NCBI RefSeq assembly: GCF_024722015.1
Contig: NZ_JANQBD010000026.1
Coordinates: 1-64,000 of the forward strand
Direction: 5' to 3'
Length of the DNA: 64,000 bases
Origin: Paenibacillus radicis (ex Xue et al. 2023)
GTDB taxonomy: Bacteria; Bacillota; Bacilli; Paenibacillales; NBRC-103111
The notes beneath the pieces were generated by a model that ran no database searches, was not told the DNA's origin, and saw nothing but the letters and a program-made list of their open reading frames with translations. Of the stretch, positions 40,083-48,564 are shown in pieces (the first letter of the stretch is position 1; every line of letters begins with the position of its first letter). The position numbers were made by a program, and so were the translations under genes.

Positions 40083-41387
40083 GTGAAACAGCGCAAATGG
40101 AATGGACTGCTAACCGTATGGAGCGTTATTGGCGGATTTATTGGCTTTATTATAGGAGAAATCATGCTGGCTGAATGGGAAGGCACGATGCATGAAACGC
40201 TGCTGATGGGTTTATACTTCGGCCAATTTGCTCTTGTTGTAGGTCTATGCTGCTTGTTGGCTGAAGTCATCTCACCTCAGCTGAATGGGAGAAGCTGGAG
40301 GCTGCGCTATGCTCGCGATGGTTGGAAGCTTCTTGTTCCAGCTACGCTTCTGCTGCTGTTCGCCGCGGGAGTGTTGTTCCAATTTATTTATGGACTTCAG
40401 CTGGGCAATCGGGATAAGCCTCAGGATTATGTGCTGCTCATCGATATGTCGGAGAGTATGAAAACTACGGATCCCGAGAAGCAGAGCATTCAAGCCGCTC
40501 AAGCTTTGATCCGCAAATTGGATGACCGCAAACGGGTCGCGATTTACACATTTAATGAGCAGCCCAGTCAGATATATCCGTTGACGCAGCTGAAGGATGC
40601 AGGGACACGGGAGCAAATTGCCGCTAAGCTGAATACAATTGGAGCGCCTGTGGGACGCACTGATATAGGTAGGGCATTAACTGAGGCTATGGAGCATATG
40701 GAGAAGGAGCGTGTTCCTAACCGCAGAGCCGCTGTAATTCTCATTTCCGATGGTTTTAGCGAGGTGGATAAAGCGAAGGTACTGACTCCTTACCGACTGC
40801 AGCAGACGCAGGTTCATACAATCGGAATCGATTCAACGGAGAAGGAGGGCATTCAGCTTTTACAAAGCATTGCAGTCGAAACAGGAGGCACGTTCCATGA
40901 TGTGAAGCGGGTCGAGGGGATTACGGGTGCTTTTGACCAAATATACCAAAATGGAAAGCGTTGGCACTTAATGAACGAGCGAGTGGACACGGCAGCGTCC
41001 AATGAATATCGCGGTCTGCTGCGTGTTGCGCTGATTCTGCTTATCGGTGCAATGCTCGGGCTATCGCTTGGTGTCGTCTTCGACAACCGCTATTTAGCCA
41101 AAAGCTTCGCCATCGGTGGAGCAGTGGCGGGCCTCATCGCCGGTATCCTGCTTGAAACCGGGCTGCAGGGCTCAGAGGCGCCATTCCTAGTACGCGGCTT
41201 TGCCGACATGGTGCTGGCGTTCGTGCTATCGCTCTCGACACTGCTCGTCGCAGTGGGCGATCCGAACGCGGGATCAGGAGCTGGATTACGCCGCGGTGGT
41301 GGCGGTACGCGGCGCGGCCAGCTGGAGCAAGGAGAGAGCCGGGGAAGAAGCAAGGATGGCTTGCCGGTTCGCAAACAGTTTCGATGA
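40083..41387 (+). CDS. Polytopic VWA-domain membrane protein
   Basis: This 434-residue protein has three N-terminal TM helices (about 12-110: LLTVWSVIGGFIGFIIGEIM, GLYFGQFALVVGLCCLLAEV, LVPATLLLLFAAGVLF), then a VWA domain (about 115-300) with an intact metal site LLIDMSESMKTTD, GRTDIGRAL and RRAAVILISDGFSE. More TM helices follow (about 315-405) and a basic, Gly/Arg-rich tail. This is the BatA-like arrangement in which the VWA domain sits between membrane spans. GTG start after AAGGGGG; an overlapping ATG in another frame is not used. It is in the rightward operon, 54 bp after the pseudo-tubulin gene. Confidence 0.85.
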   Translation: MKQRKWNGLLTVWSVIGGFIGFIIGEIMLAEWEGTMHETLLMGLYFGQFALVVGLCCLLAEVISPQLNGRSWRLRYARDGWKLLVPATLLLLFAAGVLFQFIYGLQLGNRDKPQDYVLLIDMSESMKTTDPEKQSIQAAQALIRKLDDRKRVAIYTFNEQPSQIYPLTQLKDAGTREQIAAKLNTIGAPVGRTDIGRALTEAMEHMEKERVPNRRAAVILISDGFSEVDKAKVLTPYRLQQTQVHTIGIDSTEKEGIQLLQSIAVETGGTFHDVKRVEGITGAFDQIYQNGKRWHLMNERVDTAASNEYRGLLRVALILLIGAMLGLSLGVVFDNRYLAKSFAIGGAVAGLIAGILLETGLQGSEAPFLVRGFADMVLAFVLSLSTLLVAVGDPNAGSGAGLRRGGGGTRRGQLEQGESRGRSKDGLPVRKQFR

Positions 41388-41405
41388 GTAAGGAAACGGA
41401 GGTGA

Positions 41406-42047
41406 ATGTTCTTGCAATGGGAGGAGCTCGAGGAGCCATATCGGATAAAGCAAACGGCCTGCTACATCCAGAACGGTGAATGCACCGTGACCTGGGCATG
41501 GCCGAGAGGTGTGGAATCCGTATACGTATACAGCTTTCCTGATGGAGCAGAGCAGCCGCCGGACTTGCTGGAGCCTAAGCAGCTGAAGCTATTTACCCGG
41601 GAGGAATACAAAGCAAGGTCAGGCTACCGGGAGCGCATTGAATATTTGGGTGTACAAGGCTATCGCATATTCCCATGTCTTATGCAAGCTGGCAAGCTGA
41701 GGCCCCTCAAGCAAGCGGATGCTCAAAATTATGCACGCGTGAGCGGTGGGAAGGCGAAGATTCGCTACAATATCAAATACAGCCATTCTTGGTTCAGCAA
41801 ATATAAAACGGTGCGAATTCAGCTTTTTTGCGAGATTTCTGTGTCCAAAGAAGCGCTTTGCTACGTCAAGAAGGAAGGCTCGCCGCCTGCAAATAAGGAG
41901 GATGGGATTGCCTACCCATTTATGAGTGACTTTCCTTCGGGCCGTCATATACTGCCGGAAGTGGAAGTGGGCAAAAATGACTATATTCGGCTGTTTTTTA
42001 CAGACGGAAAGGCCTTCGGAGAGCTTTATGATTTAATACCTGAATAG
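41406..42047 (+). CDS. Beta-rich cytosolic protein, unknown function
   Basis: This 213-residue protein has no signal peptide or TM helix. It reads as one or two beta-sandwich units, with strand patterns ECTVTWAWPRGVESVYVYSF and YKTVRIQLFCEISVSKEALC resembling fibronectin-III-like domains. No catalytic motif is seen. GGAGGTG lies only 1 base before the ATG at 41406. The in-frame TTG at 41412 has much better spacing, so the true start may be two codons later. It is 18 bp after the VWA gene and 128 bp before the GTPase gene, so part of the same operon and plausibly an adaptor of the complex. Confidence 0.65.
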   Translation: MFLQWEELEEPYRIKQTACYIQNGECTVTWAWPRGVESVYVYSFPDGAEQPPDLLEPKQLKLFTREEYKARSGYRERIEYLGVQGYRIFPCLMQAGKLRPLKQADAQNYARVSGGKAKIRYNIKYSHSWFSKYKTVRIQLFCEISVSKEALCYVKKEGSPPANKEDGIAYPFMSDFPSGRHILPEVEVGKNDYIRLFFTDGKAFGELYDLIPE

Positions 42048-42175
42048 TTTTGCAGACGTAAAACTCGAGCTGTTGCTTACCATGGATAAACATTGTGCCG
42101 TCCTTGGGGAAGAGAGCGTTTGTCGTGATTGAGCGAAGCAAAGTAAGTGTTGCCAGAGCAAAAGGAGGGATAAGC

Positions 42176-43441
42176 ATGTTGGATTTTCTCAAGAAGATGT
42201 TTGATAAGAAGCCGCCTGTAAAGGAAAGACCTCCCTATTACAGCATTGTGTGCCCATACTGCTTCAGCAAATTCGAGCCGGATGATGTGGTATTCAGGGC
42301 TAGTCACGTCAAGGATAACGATGATGATTTCATGCTGCAGGAGGACCGTAAGCTAAGCGATTGGCGGCGAAAGTTTAACCTGTCGCAAGTGGATATGGAA
42401 GCGGTCATCGATCCGCATACCATACCTGATGAGAACAAGAAGTACATGCAAAATGTGCTCGTGGCCGTCACGGACCTGTATGGGGAAACGACGAATAGGA
42501 GGCTTTGCCCTAACTGCCATAACGAGTTGCCGATTTCGTCAGGCAAGGTGCCCAGCAATATCATCTCTATTGTCGGAGCCTCACAGGTGGGTAAATCCGT
42601 CTATATGACTTCGCTTATCCATACTCTGCAGAATACGACAGCTTCCAATTTCAACGCAGCCTGCATGCCGCTTAGCGCTGAAATTAGCAGGAAGTTCAGG
42701 CAAAATTACCACGAGCCGATTTTTGAGAGAGGCAGTATGCTGCAGTCAACGAATCCGAATGAGCAGCAGGAGCCGTTTATTTTTCAATTTGTGTTTAAGG
42801 ATGAACGGGAGGCTCCCTTGACGCTGGTTTTCTTCGATGTTGCAGGTGAAGGTATGGTAGAACGGGAATATTTGGACATTTATGCATCGCATATTAAAAA
42901 TTCGTCAGGCATTCTATTTCTGGTCGATCCCCTTCAAATCCGCAGTATCCGCGATAAGGCCCGCATTCAAATTGGGGAGGAAGAGGGAGAGTTCGCTAAT
43001 CGCTATGACGAGCCTCGCGAGGTTGTAATCAGTTTGTTCGAAAACTTCATTGCCCATCAGCAGAATAGTAAAACAGACATTCCAACCGCGATTGTGCTGA
43101 CCAAAAGCGATATGCTGAAGTATTTAATGGAAGAGGATAGCGAATATATACGTCCTAACAGTAATGTGTTCCGCAATGTGGTGCATAAGGGATTTTTGAA
43201 TCATACAGAATTCGAGAACATCAATGGGGAAATAGGTCGTTTTATCGAGAAGGTAGACAGGCCGTTCAAGGACGCGATTGATGTTTATTTCAAAAATACG
43301 GCGTTTTTCGCTGTTTCTGCGCTGGGCGCGAACCCGGTCAACAAGCAAATTGAGGGTGTTATTAACCCGATTCGGGTCGATGAGCCGTTCATTTGGCTGC
43401 TGTACCAGCTTGATTATGTTGCTAGGAGAGATGCGACGTGA
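42176..43441 (+). CDS. Zinc-ribbon TRAFAC-like GTPase (double-GTPase/GAP1-associated type)
   Basis: This 421-residue cytosolic protein has two split zinc knuckles (C26-x2-C29 and C111-x2-C114) before a GTPase domain. G1/Walker A is VGASQVGKSVYMTSL (134-141 core), G3 is LVFFDVAGEG (D221-x2-G224), G4 is VLTKSD (309-312) and a G5-like SALG follows near 379. GILFLVDP precedes G4, as in dynamin/TRAFAC-type proteins of bacterial conflict or signalling loci. The start MLDFLKKMF follows AAAGGAGGG. A 27-codon longer frame is unsupported. Its stop overlaps the GTG of the GAP1-like gene by 4 bp, which argues for a direct complex. Confidence 0.82.
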   Translation: MLDFLKKMFDKKPPVKERPPYYSIVCPYCFSKFEPDDVVFRASHVKDNDDDFMLQEDRKLSDWRRKFNLSQVDMEAVIDPHTIPDENKKYMQNVLVAVTDLYGETTNRRLCPNCHNELPISSGKVPSNIISIVGASQVGKSVYMTSLIHTLQNTTASNFNAACMPLSAEISRKFRQNYHEPIFERGSMLQSTNPNEQQEPFIFQFVFKDEREAPLTLVFFDVAGEGMVEREYLDIYASHIKNSSGILFLVDPLQIRSIRDKARIQIGEEEGEFANRYDEPREVVISLFENFIAHQQNSKTDIPTAIVLTKSDMLKYLMEEDSEYIRPNSNVFRNVVHKGFLNHTEFENINGEIGRFIEKVDRPFKDAIDVYFKNTAFFAVSALGANPVNKQIEGVINPIRVDEPFIWLLYQLDYVARRDAT

Positions 43442-46335
43442 TAGAGCAAAGGAAACCCATCCAGCAGCAATATTTCACACGTGACCGGGAGGGTATTTTC
43501 CGTACTAGCGAAGGTTTCGATACCGTTGCCAAATCGGAAGGCTTGGACAATACTTTTATAAAAAACACACTGCATCCTTATTGCGTTTACAAGGCTCCCA
43601 AGGAGCTGTTGGGACGAGCGGAGGAAGATAGCTCCCTCTATCCTGAGTCTATGGTTGTGTTCCATGCTGAGAACGGCGATATGGTGATCGGCCGCAGTGT
43701 CTATATAGGCACTGATTTCACAGGGCAGCGCAGCGCCTCGTTCACGCATCAGTTTATTGTGCCTAATGAGCGCAAGGACGAATTTCTTCGTGATCCTCAG
43801 CGTCTGTTCCGGATTCGCAGCTTCGAAAGCTCCTATGATATCCGTAATGGCAAGTCACTGCCGGAGCTGGACGGTATCAGCTACGGGACCGCACCCGTGG
43901 AAGCAGTGGAGCAAGAGCGGCTATTGACGAAGCTGGGCATCGATCAAACAAGATTTCAGCAGCTGATTTATGCCGTAATGTCATCAGTTACAAGCAAGAA
44001 GAAGGTGTATATCGCACTTGATGAGGATATTACAGAGACGGCGGAATCAGCCAAAAAGCTGTTGGAAATTGTCTACCGCTGCCTTCCGTACGCCATCCGG
44101 AGCCAGCTCGGCTTCATGACCTTCAACAGCGAGCCGGAAGGGAAGCAGCATCTTCATGTGATTTTTGTGGAAAAAGGAAGCATTAGACTGCCCGACCGTA
44201 ACATGGAGAAGGAATACATATTTGATTTTCCAAGCAAACGTTTTGTAAATACGGACCTTCCGGGACAAGAGCACTCGTACCTTTCTTTTATTTGGAACAA
44301 GCGGAATGATTCGGAACAGTTGGAGCAGCTGTTTGGATTTTGCGAGGAATCGCTGCAGGGGCTGGATAAAGCTGCTGCTCTTAATGTGCAGACCTATGTT
44401 CAGCTTCAAGCCTTATACGAAGTCGAGCAGGGCAATGAGGTGCTCTATGAGGCCAACCGAGCGGAAATAATGCAGAGCATTGTAACTTACGTGAACGCAG
44501 ATACGGTCCGGCAAAAGCGCCGATTGAACGAGCTGTTTATCCGCCTGTTAGGAAAGGAAGCAAGGGATAGCGACAGTCTGCCGACGGCTGATTATATCAA
44601 ATATTTGCTGCACTATTACGGGTTTGCCGATGAGGGAGTCAAGACTCTGCTGGCACGCTGCTTCGTTATCTTCATCAGCCGGGTAGCTAAAAAGACGGAG
44701 GACGGCATCGAGAACGCAGCCCCGATTTTCGACCAGCTGCTAGGAAAGTCGTCCATGTTCGATTTGGTCATGAAGGAGCTGTATAATCAGCAGTCGGGGA
44801 CGGCTGAAAGCTACATCGCATACCGAATGGGCAAGGCGGGCACAGTCAAAGCGCTGCTGGAGGAAATCCGGTTCTGGATACAGCAGAGCGAGAGTATGGT
44901 TCAGCAGCGTTTTTTTGCCAATGAAGTGCTGAAAAAGGTGAAGCGTCTGCTGCAAACCGACAGCCTGCGCAAGCGGATTGAAGCTGCGAGCAGCTTGTAC
45001 CGCTATTTCGAGGAGCTGCCTGAGCGGCAAGAGAAGCGTCAATACGAAGATTTCTGCGGCCAGCTGAAGCTGGAAATCAAGCTGCTGTTGCTTGATGGAC
45101 TGAAGATAACCGATCTGGAGTATGAAGATATGATGCAGCTCAGCTTCATGCTGGAGTTAGTCGATCAGGAGCTGAACAGCCATTTGGACAAAAGCCAAAA
45201 GCTGAACCTGCAGCTGCTTGCTACCATCTATAGGGTTCTGAAGGTGAATGAAAAGGAAGATTCCGAGCTCAGGAAGGCATTCGACTTTTTTGGGCCTCTG
45301 GACTTGGAAAGAGTGCAGCAATCACTGAAAAAGCTGTTAGGCATGCGCATTGCATCCGAGCATTTCAGTAAAATTGTTTATGCATTTTACCAGCCTGGTT
45401 CAGGTAACGGCTCCGGTTATGTGGCGGAGTTCGATTATTACGGTTTGCTCCAATATATCGCAGAGGCAACCAGGGGCACGGAAACGATCTATGATTTTCT
45501 CGTGTGGTCTGCCAATGATCAGCGGTTTCTAAACATGAAGCAGGAGATCGATGCTAATTACAAGGCGGCAGTAAGTAAATTCTTCGATATGAATGCTCCC
45601 AGAGCTTTCCGTGATAAGGAGATTCGATTGAAGCTGCTTGCAACCTCCAACGAGTCATTTGTTGCTTTATATAAAGCTATCAAGCTTCGGCAGGCCGGTA
45701 AGCTGATTCGTTTTGTTGTTAAAAATAGACGAAGGCTGACTCGGCTTGGGTTAATTATTTTGCCGCTCATTATACTTATCATTATTTTCCGCAATCCAAT
45801 AGGAATAGGGCTGGCCGCAATAGGTCCGGCACCAGCTATCCTAATCGATGAGATTCCTGCGATTTCCAAAGAAGCTGTAATTACGGTAACGGTGAGTGCA
45901 AAGGGTGAAGATCCCACTGTGTCATTATATGTAAATGGGCAGTTAGCAGGGAACGGAAAAGTTACCAAAACCTTGGACCTGCTTGACGGGGACAATACGT
46001 TCGAATTCAAGGCGGTGAACCGCGGCGGCAAAGCATCTGAGGTTGTGAAGAAAAAGGTTTCCTTCAGCTCACCGACTCCGATTGTAACTGTGGAGGCCTT
46101 GCCTGAGACTACACGAAACAATAGCATTACGGTTAAGATAACAGCTCTCGACAGAAACGATCCTAGCCCGACTTTATATATTAACGGACAAGCTGTCGGA
46201 CAAAGCAGTGCGAGTAAAGCAGTCAGCCTTACGCCGGGGGAAAACTTGATAGAAATCAAAGCCGGCAACAAGCAGGGTAAAATGAGCGAGCCGATTGTGA
46301 AAAAAATCAAAATGGAGCCTGCTCCAGCTCGCTGA
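43438..46335 (+). CDS. GAP1-N2-like GTPase-associated protein with TM and external Ig-like repeats
   Basis: The 965-residue protein opens with QQQYFTRDREGIFRTSEGFD...SEGLDNTFIKNTLHPYC, which I recognise as the N-terminal domain type 2 of GTPase-associated protein 1 (GAP1-N2). That domain is normally encoded beside a TRAFAC-type GTPase, as here. A helical middle region (about 200-740) follows. It has a strongly basic patch and one TM helix (about 768-787: LGLIILPLIILIIIF), then two Ig-like repeats (about 800-880 and 883-962; SLYVNGQLAGNGKV and TLYINGQAVGQSSA). The N-terminal 760 residues should be cytosolic and the Ig pair external. The protein may relay the GTPase state across the membrane. 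Confidence 0.75.
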   Translation: MIEQRKPIQQQYFTRDREGIFRTSEGFDTVAKSEGLDNTFIKNTLHPYCVYKAPKELLGRAEEDSSLYPESMVVFHAENGDMVIGRSVYIGTDFTGQRSASFTHQFIVPNERKDEFLRDPQRLFRIRSFESSYDIRNGKSLPELDGISYGTAPVEAVEQERLLTKLGIDQTRFQQLIYAVMSSVTSKKKVYIALDEDITETAESAKKLLEIVYRCLPYAIRSQLGFMTFNSEPEGKQHLHVIFVEKGSIRLPDRNMEKEYIFDFPSKRFVNTDLPGQEHSYLSFIWNKRNDSEQLEQLFGFCEESLQGLDKAAALNVQTYVQLQALYEVEQGNEVLYEANRAEIMQSIVTYVNADTVRQKRRLNELFIRLLGKEARDSDSLPTADYIKYLLHYYGFADEGVKTLLARCFVIFISRVAKKTEDGIENAAPIFDQLLGKSSMFDLVMKELYNQQSGTAESYIAYRMGKAGTVKALLEEIRFWIQQSESMVQQRFFANEVLKKVKRLLQTDSLRKRIEAASSLYRYFEELPERQEKRQYEDFCGQLKLEIKLLLLDGLKITDLEYEDMMQLSFMLELVDQELNSHLDKSQKLNLQLLATIYRVLKVNEKEDSELRKAFDFFGPLDLERVQQSLKKLLGMRIASEHFSKIVYAFYQPGSGNGSGYVAEFDYYGLLQYIAEATRGTETIYDFLVWSANDQRFLNMKQEIDANYKAAVSKFFDMNAPRAFRDKEIRLKLLATSNESFVALYKAIKLRQAGKLIRFVVKNRRRLTRLGLIILPLIILIIIFRNPIGIGLAAIGPAPAILIDEIPAISKEAVITVTVSAKGEDPTVSLYVNGQLAGNGKVTKTLDLLDGDNTFEFKAVNRGGKASEVVKKKVSFSSPTPIVTVEALPETTRNNSITVKITALDRNDPSPTLYINGQAVGQSSASKAVSLTPGENLIEIKAGNKQGKMSEPIVKKIKMEPAPAR

Positions 46336-46350
46336 CAATCAAAATATAGC

Positions 46351-46402
46351 AAATTAAGAGCCGGTGATCCTATCTAACTAGGAAAACGGGCTCTTTAATT
46401 TA
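46351..46402 (+). terminator. Terminator of the VWA/tubulin-like operon
   Basis: AAATTAAGAGCC pairs with GGGCTCTTTAATTT around a 25-base loop, 15 bp after the GAP1-like gene. Confidence 0.7.
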
Positions 46403-46561
46403 AATATTGGATTTTTAATAGGCCACTTTTGCAAGAAAGCTATCATTATCCGAGGCGGCTGCCCAAATATACAGGATTTTAACAAAACGGGTTCATACAT
46501 TTAACAATTGGTTTATATAATGAATATTACATTCTTTATATCAGACTGAAGGGGTGGAACG

Positions 46562-46855
46562 ATGAACCTAGTTACTCACAACAATTATAAGAATCAGGAT
46601 GGACACATATATTGCTGTCTCCGCAATAAAGTCGTAGAGCTTAATAAACAACAGGAGGAGCAATTTTGCCGAGGCTGTAAAATGTTCGGCGGCATGATAG
46701 CGGGCGGACAGGGAGTGGCCTGTGTATGGGAGGATTTGCGGAATGTGAACCAGCCTCATGTTGTATATGATCCCATCCACGAGTTTAATAAAAATCAAAA
46801 ACGCTACATTACGTCAGATTTTTTAATCACGTTATCCGCGGCAAGCTTGGGTTAA
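46562..46855 (+). CDS. Small Cys-rich protein, unknown function
   Basis: This 97-residue soluble protein has cysteines at 18-19 (IYCCLRNK), 36 and 39 (FCRGCKMFGG) and 54 (VACVWED), enough for a small metal site. No signal peptide or TM is seen. GAAGGGGTGG precedes the ATG, and a promoter TTCATA-N18-TATAAT (46492-46521) lies about 40 bp upstream. It is monocistronic between two terminators. I do not know the family. Confidence 0.6.
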   Translation: MNLVTHNNYKNQDGHIYCCLRNKVVELNKQQEEQFCRGCKMFGGMIAGGQGVACVWEDLRNVNQPHVVYDPIHEFNKNQKRYITSDFLITLSAASLG

Positions 46856-46879
46856 AGGAATCGACTCATGATGGGCAAT

Positions 46880-46916
46880 CGGGCCGGTGCGTGCCAAACC
46901 AACGCCGGCTCTTTTA
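46880..46916 (+). terminator. Rho-independent terminator
   Basis: GCCGGTGCGT pairs with AACGCCGGC, followed by TCTTTT. It lies 25 bp after the Cys-rich gene. The remaining 46917-47212 spacer has no supported gene and should hold the promoter of the PucR-family gene. Confidence 0.65.
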
Positions 46917-47212
46917 GGCGATCCTTTTGAGCTGGTGTGCGTCCAAGAACAGATCGATACCTATGATAATAATGTATTGAACCGTCGTCGTTATTTCCTC
47001 ATAATCACAATCCTTCCTCTATCATTTTCCTCATTTTTCGATTGTTAAGCTGTCAGAATGGGGCGTGTTATCGCCCAGCATTGGAGCTCGCCCCTCGGTT
47101 ACTTTACCAACCACTATATTGATAGTCTTTTTCTTCGATGGGAACCGTGTATAATTACATGTAAGTTATTAACTTTGTTCCTTTATATTATTTTTTGAGG
47201 AGTCATTTAAAC

Positions 47213-48448
47213 ATGCCTGATGAAAAAGATCCCTTCGATAGAAGCTTTGACAGTTTGGAGGCGCTGGCTGATACCATTAGTGATGTGCTGCAATGCCCTA
47301 TAACCATCGAAGATTCCAATCACCGTCTAATCGCCTATAGCTCCCATGACCCACATACCGATCAGGTGCGAGTTGCAACGATTATAGGACGTCGTGTTCC
47401 CGAGAAAGTGATTAGCACTTTATGGAGAGATGGCGTTATTCAAAAAATAATGGAGAGTGACGAGCCGGTTCGTGTTTCCCCTATAAATGATATTGGACTT
47501 GGACATCGTCTTGCTGTAGCGATTCGGAAAAATAACGATATTCTCGGGTACATATGGCTATTGGAAGAACAAAAACAGCTTGACGACAATGCCATACAAC
47601 AGGTGAAAAAAGCCGCCCTCGCCGCAAAAACGAAGCTGCTGCAGCTTCAATTGAAAAAACGAAAAGAAGAGATGGGTTACCAGGACTTTTTCTGGCAGCT
47701 CTTAACCGGACATTTGCATTCAGACATAGTGATCAAGGAAAAGGCGGACAAGCTAGGTATGAATCTTCCTTCATCCTTTCATATCATCGTCTTGCAATTC
47801 GAACCTGAAATCACTGAGAGCATGCAGCAGCAGATCGAATACATCCTAACAACAACGCAGCGATTGCGGATTGTATGTCATACGATTGATCATAATCAGT
47901 TAATCCTGCTTTCCACAACGCCCGTGAAGCGGTTAAAGAATGAAGATTATTCCGTCGCTTTACAGCATATCATTGAGCAAATGAGACAACGCTTCGGTTT
48001 TTCTCCAGTTTATGGAGGTATCGGATCTTTATATGAGAATTACGCTATGGTAGAAAGAAGCTATCAGGAAGCGCTAGCGGTACTCCAAATCAAACGGTGC
48101 TTTCCGGAAGAAACCCGTAATATCCATTATTATCCTGACATGGGCTACTATCGTTTTTTACAGAAGATTTTGGACGAGGCTCGCATCAATCCTATTGAGA
48201 ATCAATGTCTCAAAAAACTGAAGCAATATGACAGCGAACATAACAGCGAGCTGCTGCATACTTTGGAGGTTTATTTGTCCCATGACAGCAATATGAAGGC
48301 TGTATCGGAGATTCTTCATATCCATGCTAATACATTAAGCTACCGCTTAAAACGAATTTCCGAAATTGGCGGCATCGATTTAAATAGTATGGATCAGAAG
48401 GTGACCGTCTATTTGGATTTAAAAACCGAGAAGCTTAGGAGCATGTAG
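47213..48448 (+). CDS. PucR-family transcriptional regulator, probable activator of ald (AdeR-like)
   Basis: This 411-residue cytosolic regulator has an N-terminal sensor region (about 10-130), a degenerate GGDEF-like/CdaR middle domain (about 165-320: FHIIVLQFEPE, FGFSPVYGGIGSLYENYAMVERSYQEAL) and a C-terminal PucR helix-turn-helix (about 345-410: LLHTLEVYLSHDSNMKAVSE, HIHANTLSYRLKRISEIGGI). ATG at 47213 follows GAGGAG by 10 bases. It lies directly upstream of ald on the same strand. In Bacillus subtilis the PucR-type activator AdeR sits next to ald and induces it with alanine, so the same role is inferred here. Confidence 0.88.
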   Translation: MPDEKDPFDRSFDSLEALADTISDVLQCPITIEDSNHRLIAYSSHDPHTDQVRVATIIGRRVPEKVISTLWRDGVIQKIMESDEPVRVSPINDIGLGHRLAVAIRKNNDILGYIWLLEEQKQLDDNAIQQVKKAALAAKTKLLQLQLKKRKEEMGYQDFFWQLLTGHLHSDIVIKEKADKLGMNLPSSFHIIVLQFEPEITESMQQQIEYILTTTQRLRIVCHTIDHNQLILLSTTPVKRLKNEDYSVALQHIIEQMRQRFGFSPVYGGIGSLYENYAMVERSYQEALAVLQIKRCFPEETRNIHYYPDMGYYRFLQKILDEARINPIENQCLKKLKQYDSEHNSELLHTLEVYLSHDSNMKAVSEILHIHANTLSYRLKRISEIGGIDLNSMDQKVTVYLDLKTEKLRSM

Positions 48449-48564
48449 CGGTTTTGTGAAATTACACAAACAACTGGATTTTTTTTCTTGTATCCAGACA
48501 AAGAATAAATATCTATTCGCCCTTATACTTGGCGTAGAGTCCCAACGACAAGGAGCGATTGCCC

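Noticed and set aside
45558..46352. 264-codon reverse ORF with hydrophobic runs
   Set aside because: Antisense to the TM helix and Ig-like repeats of the GAP1-like gene; no start signal.
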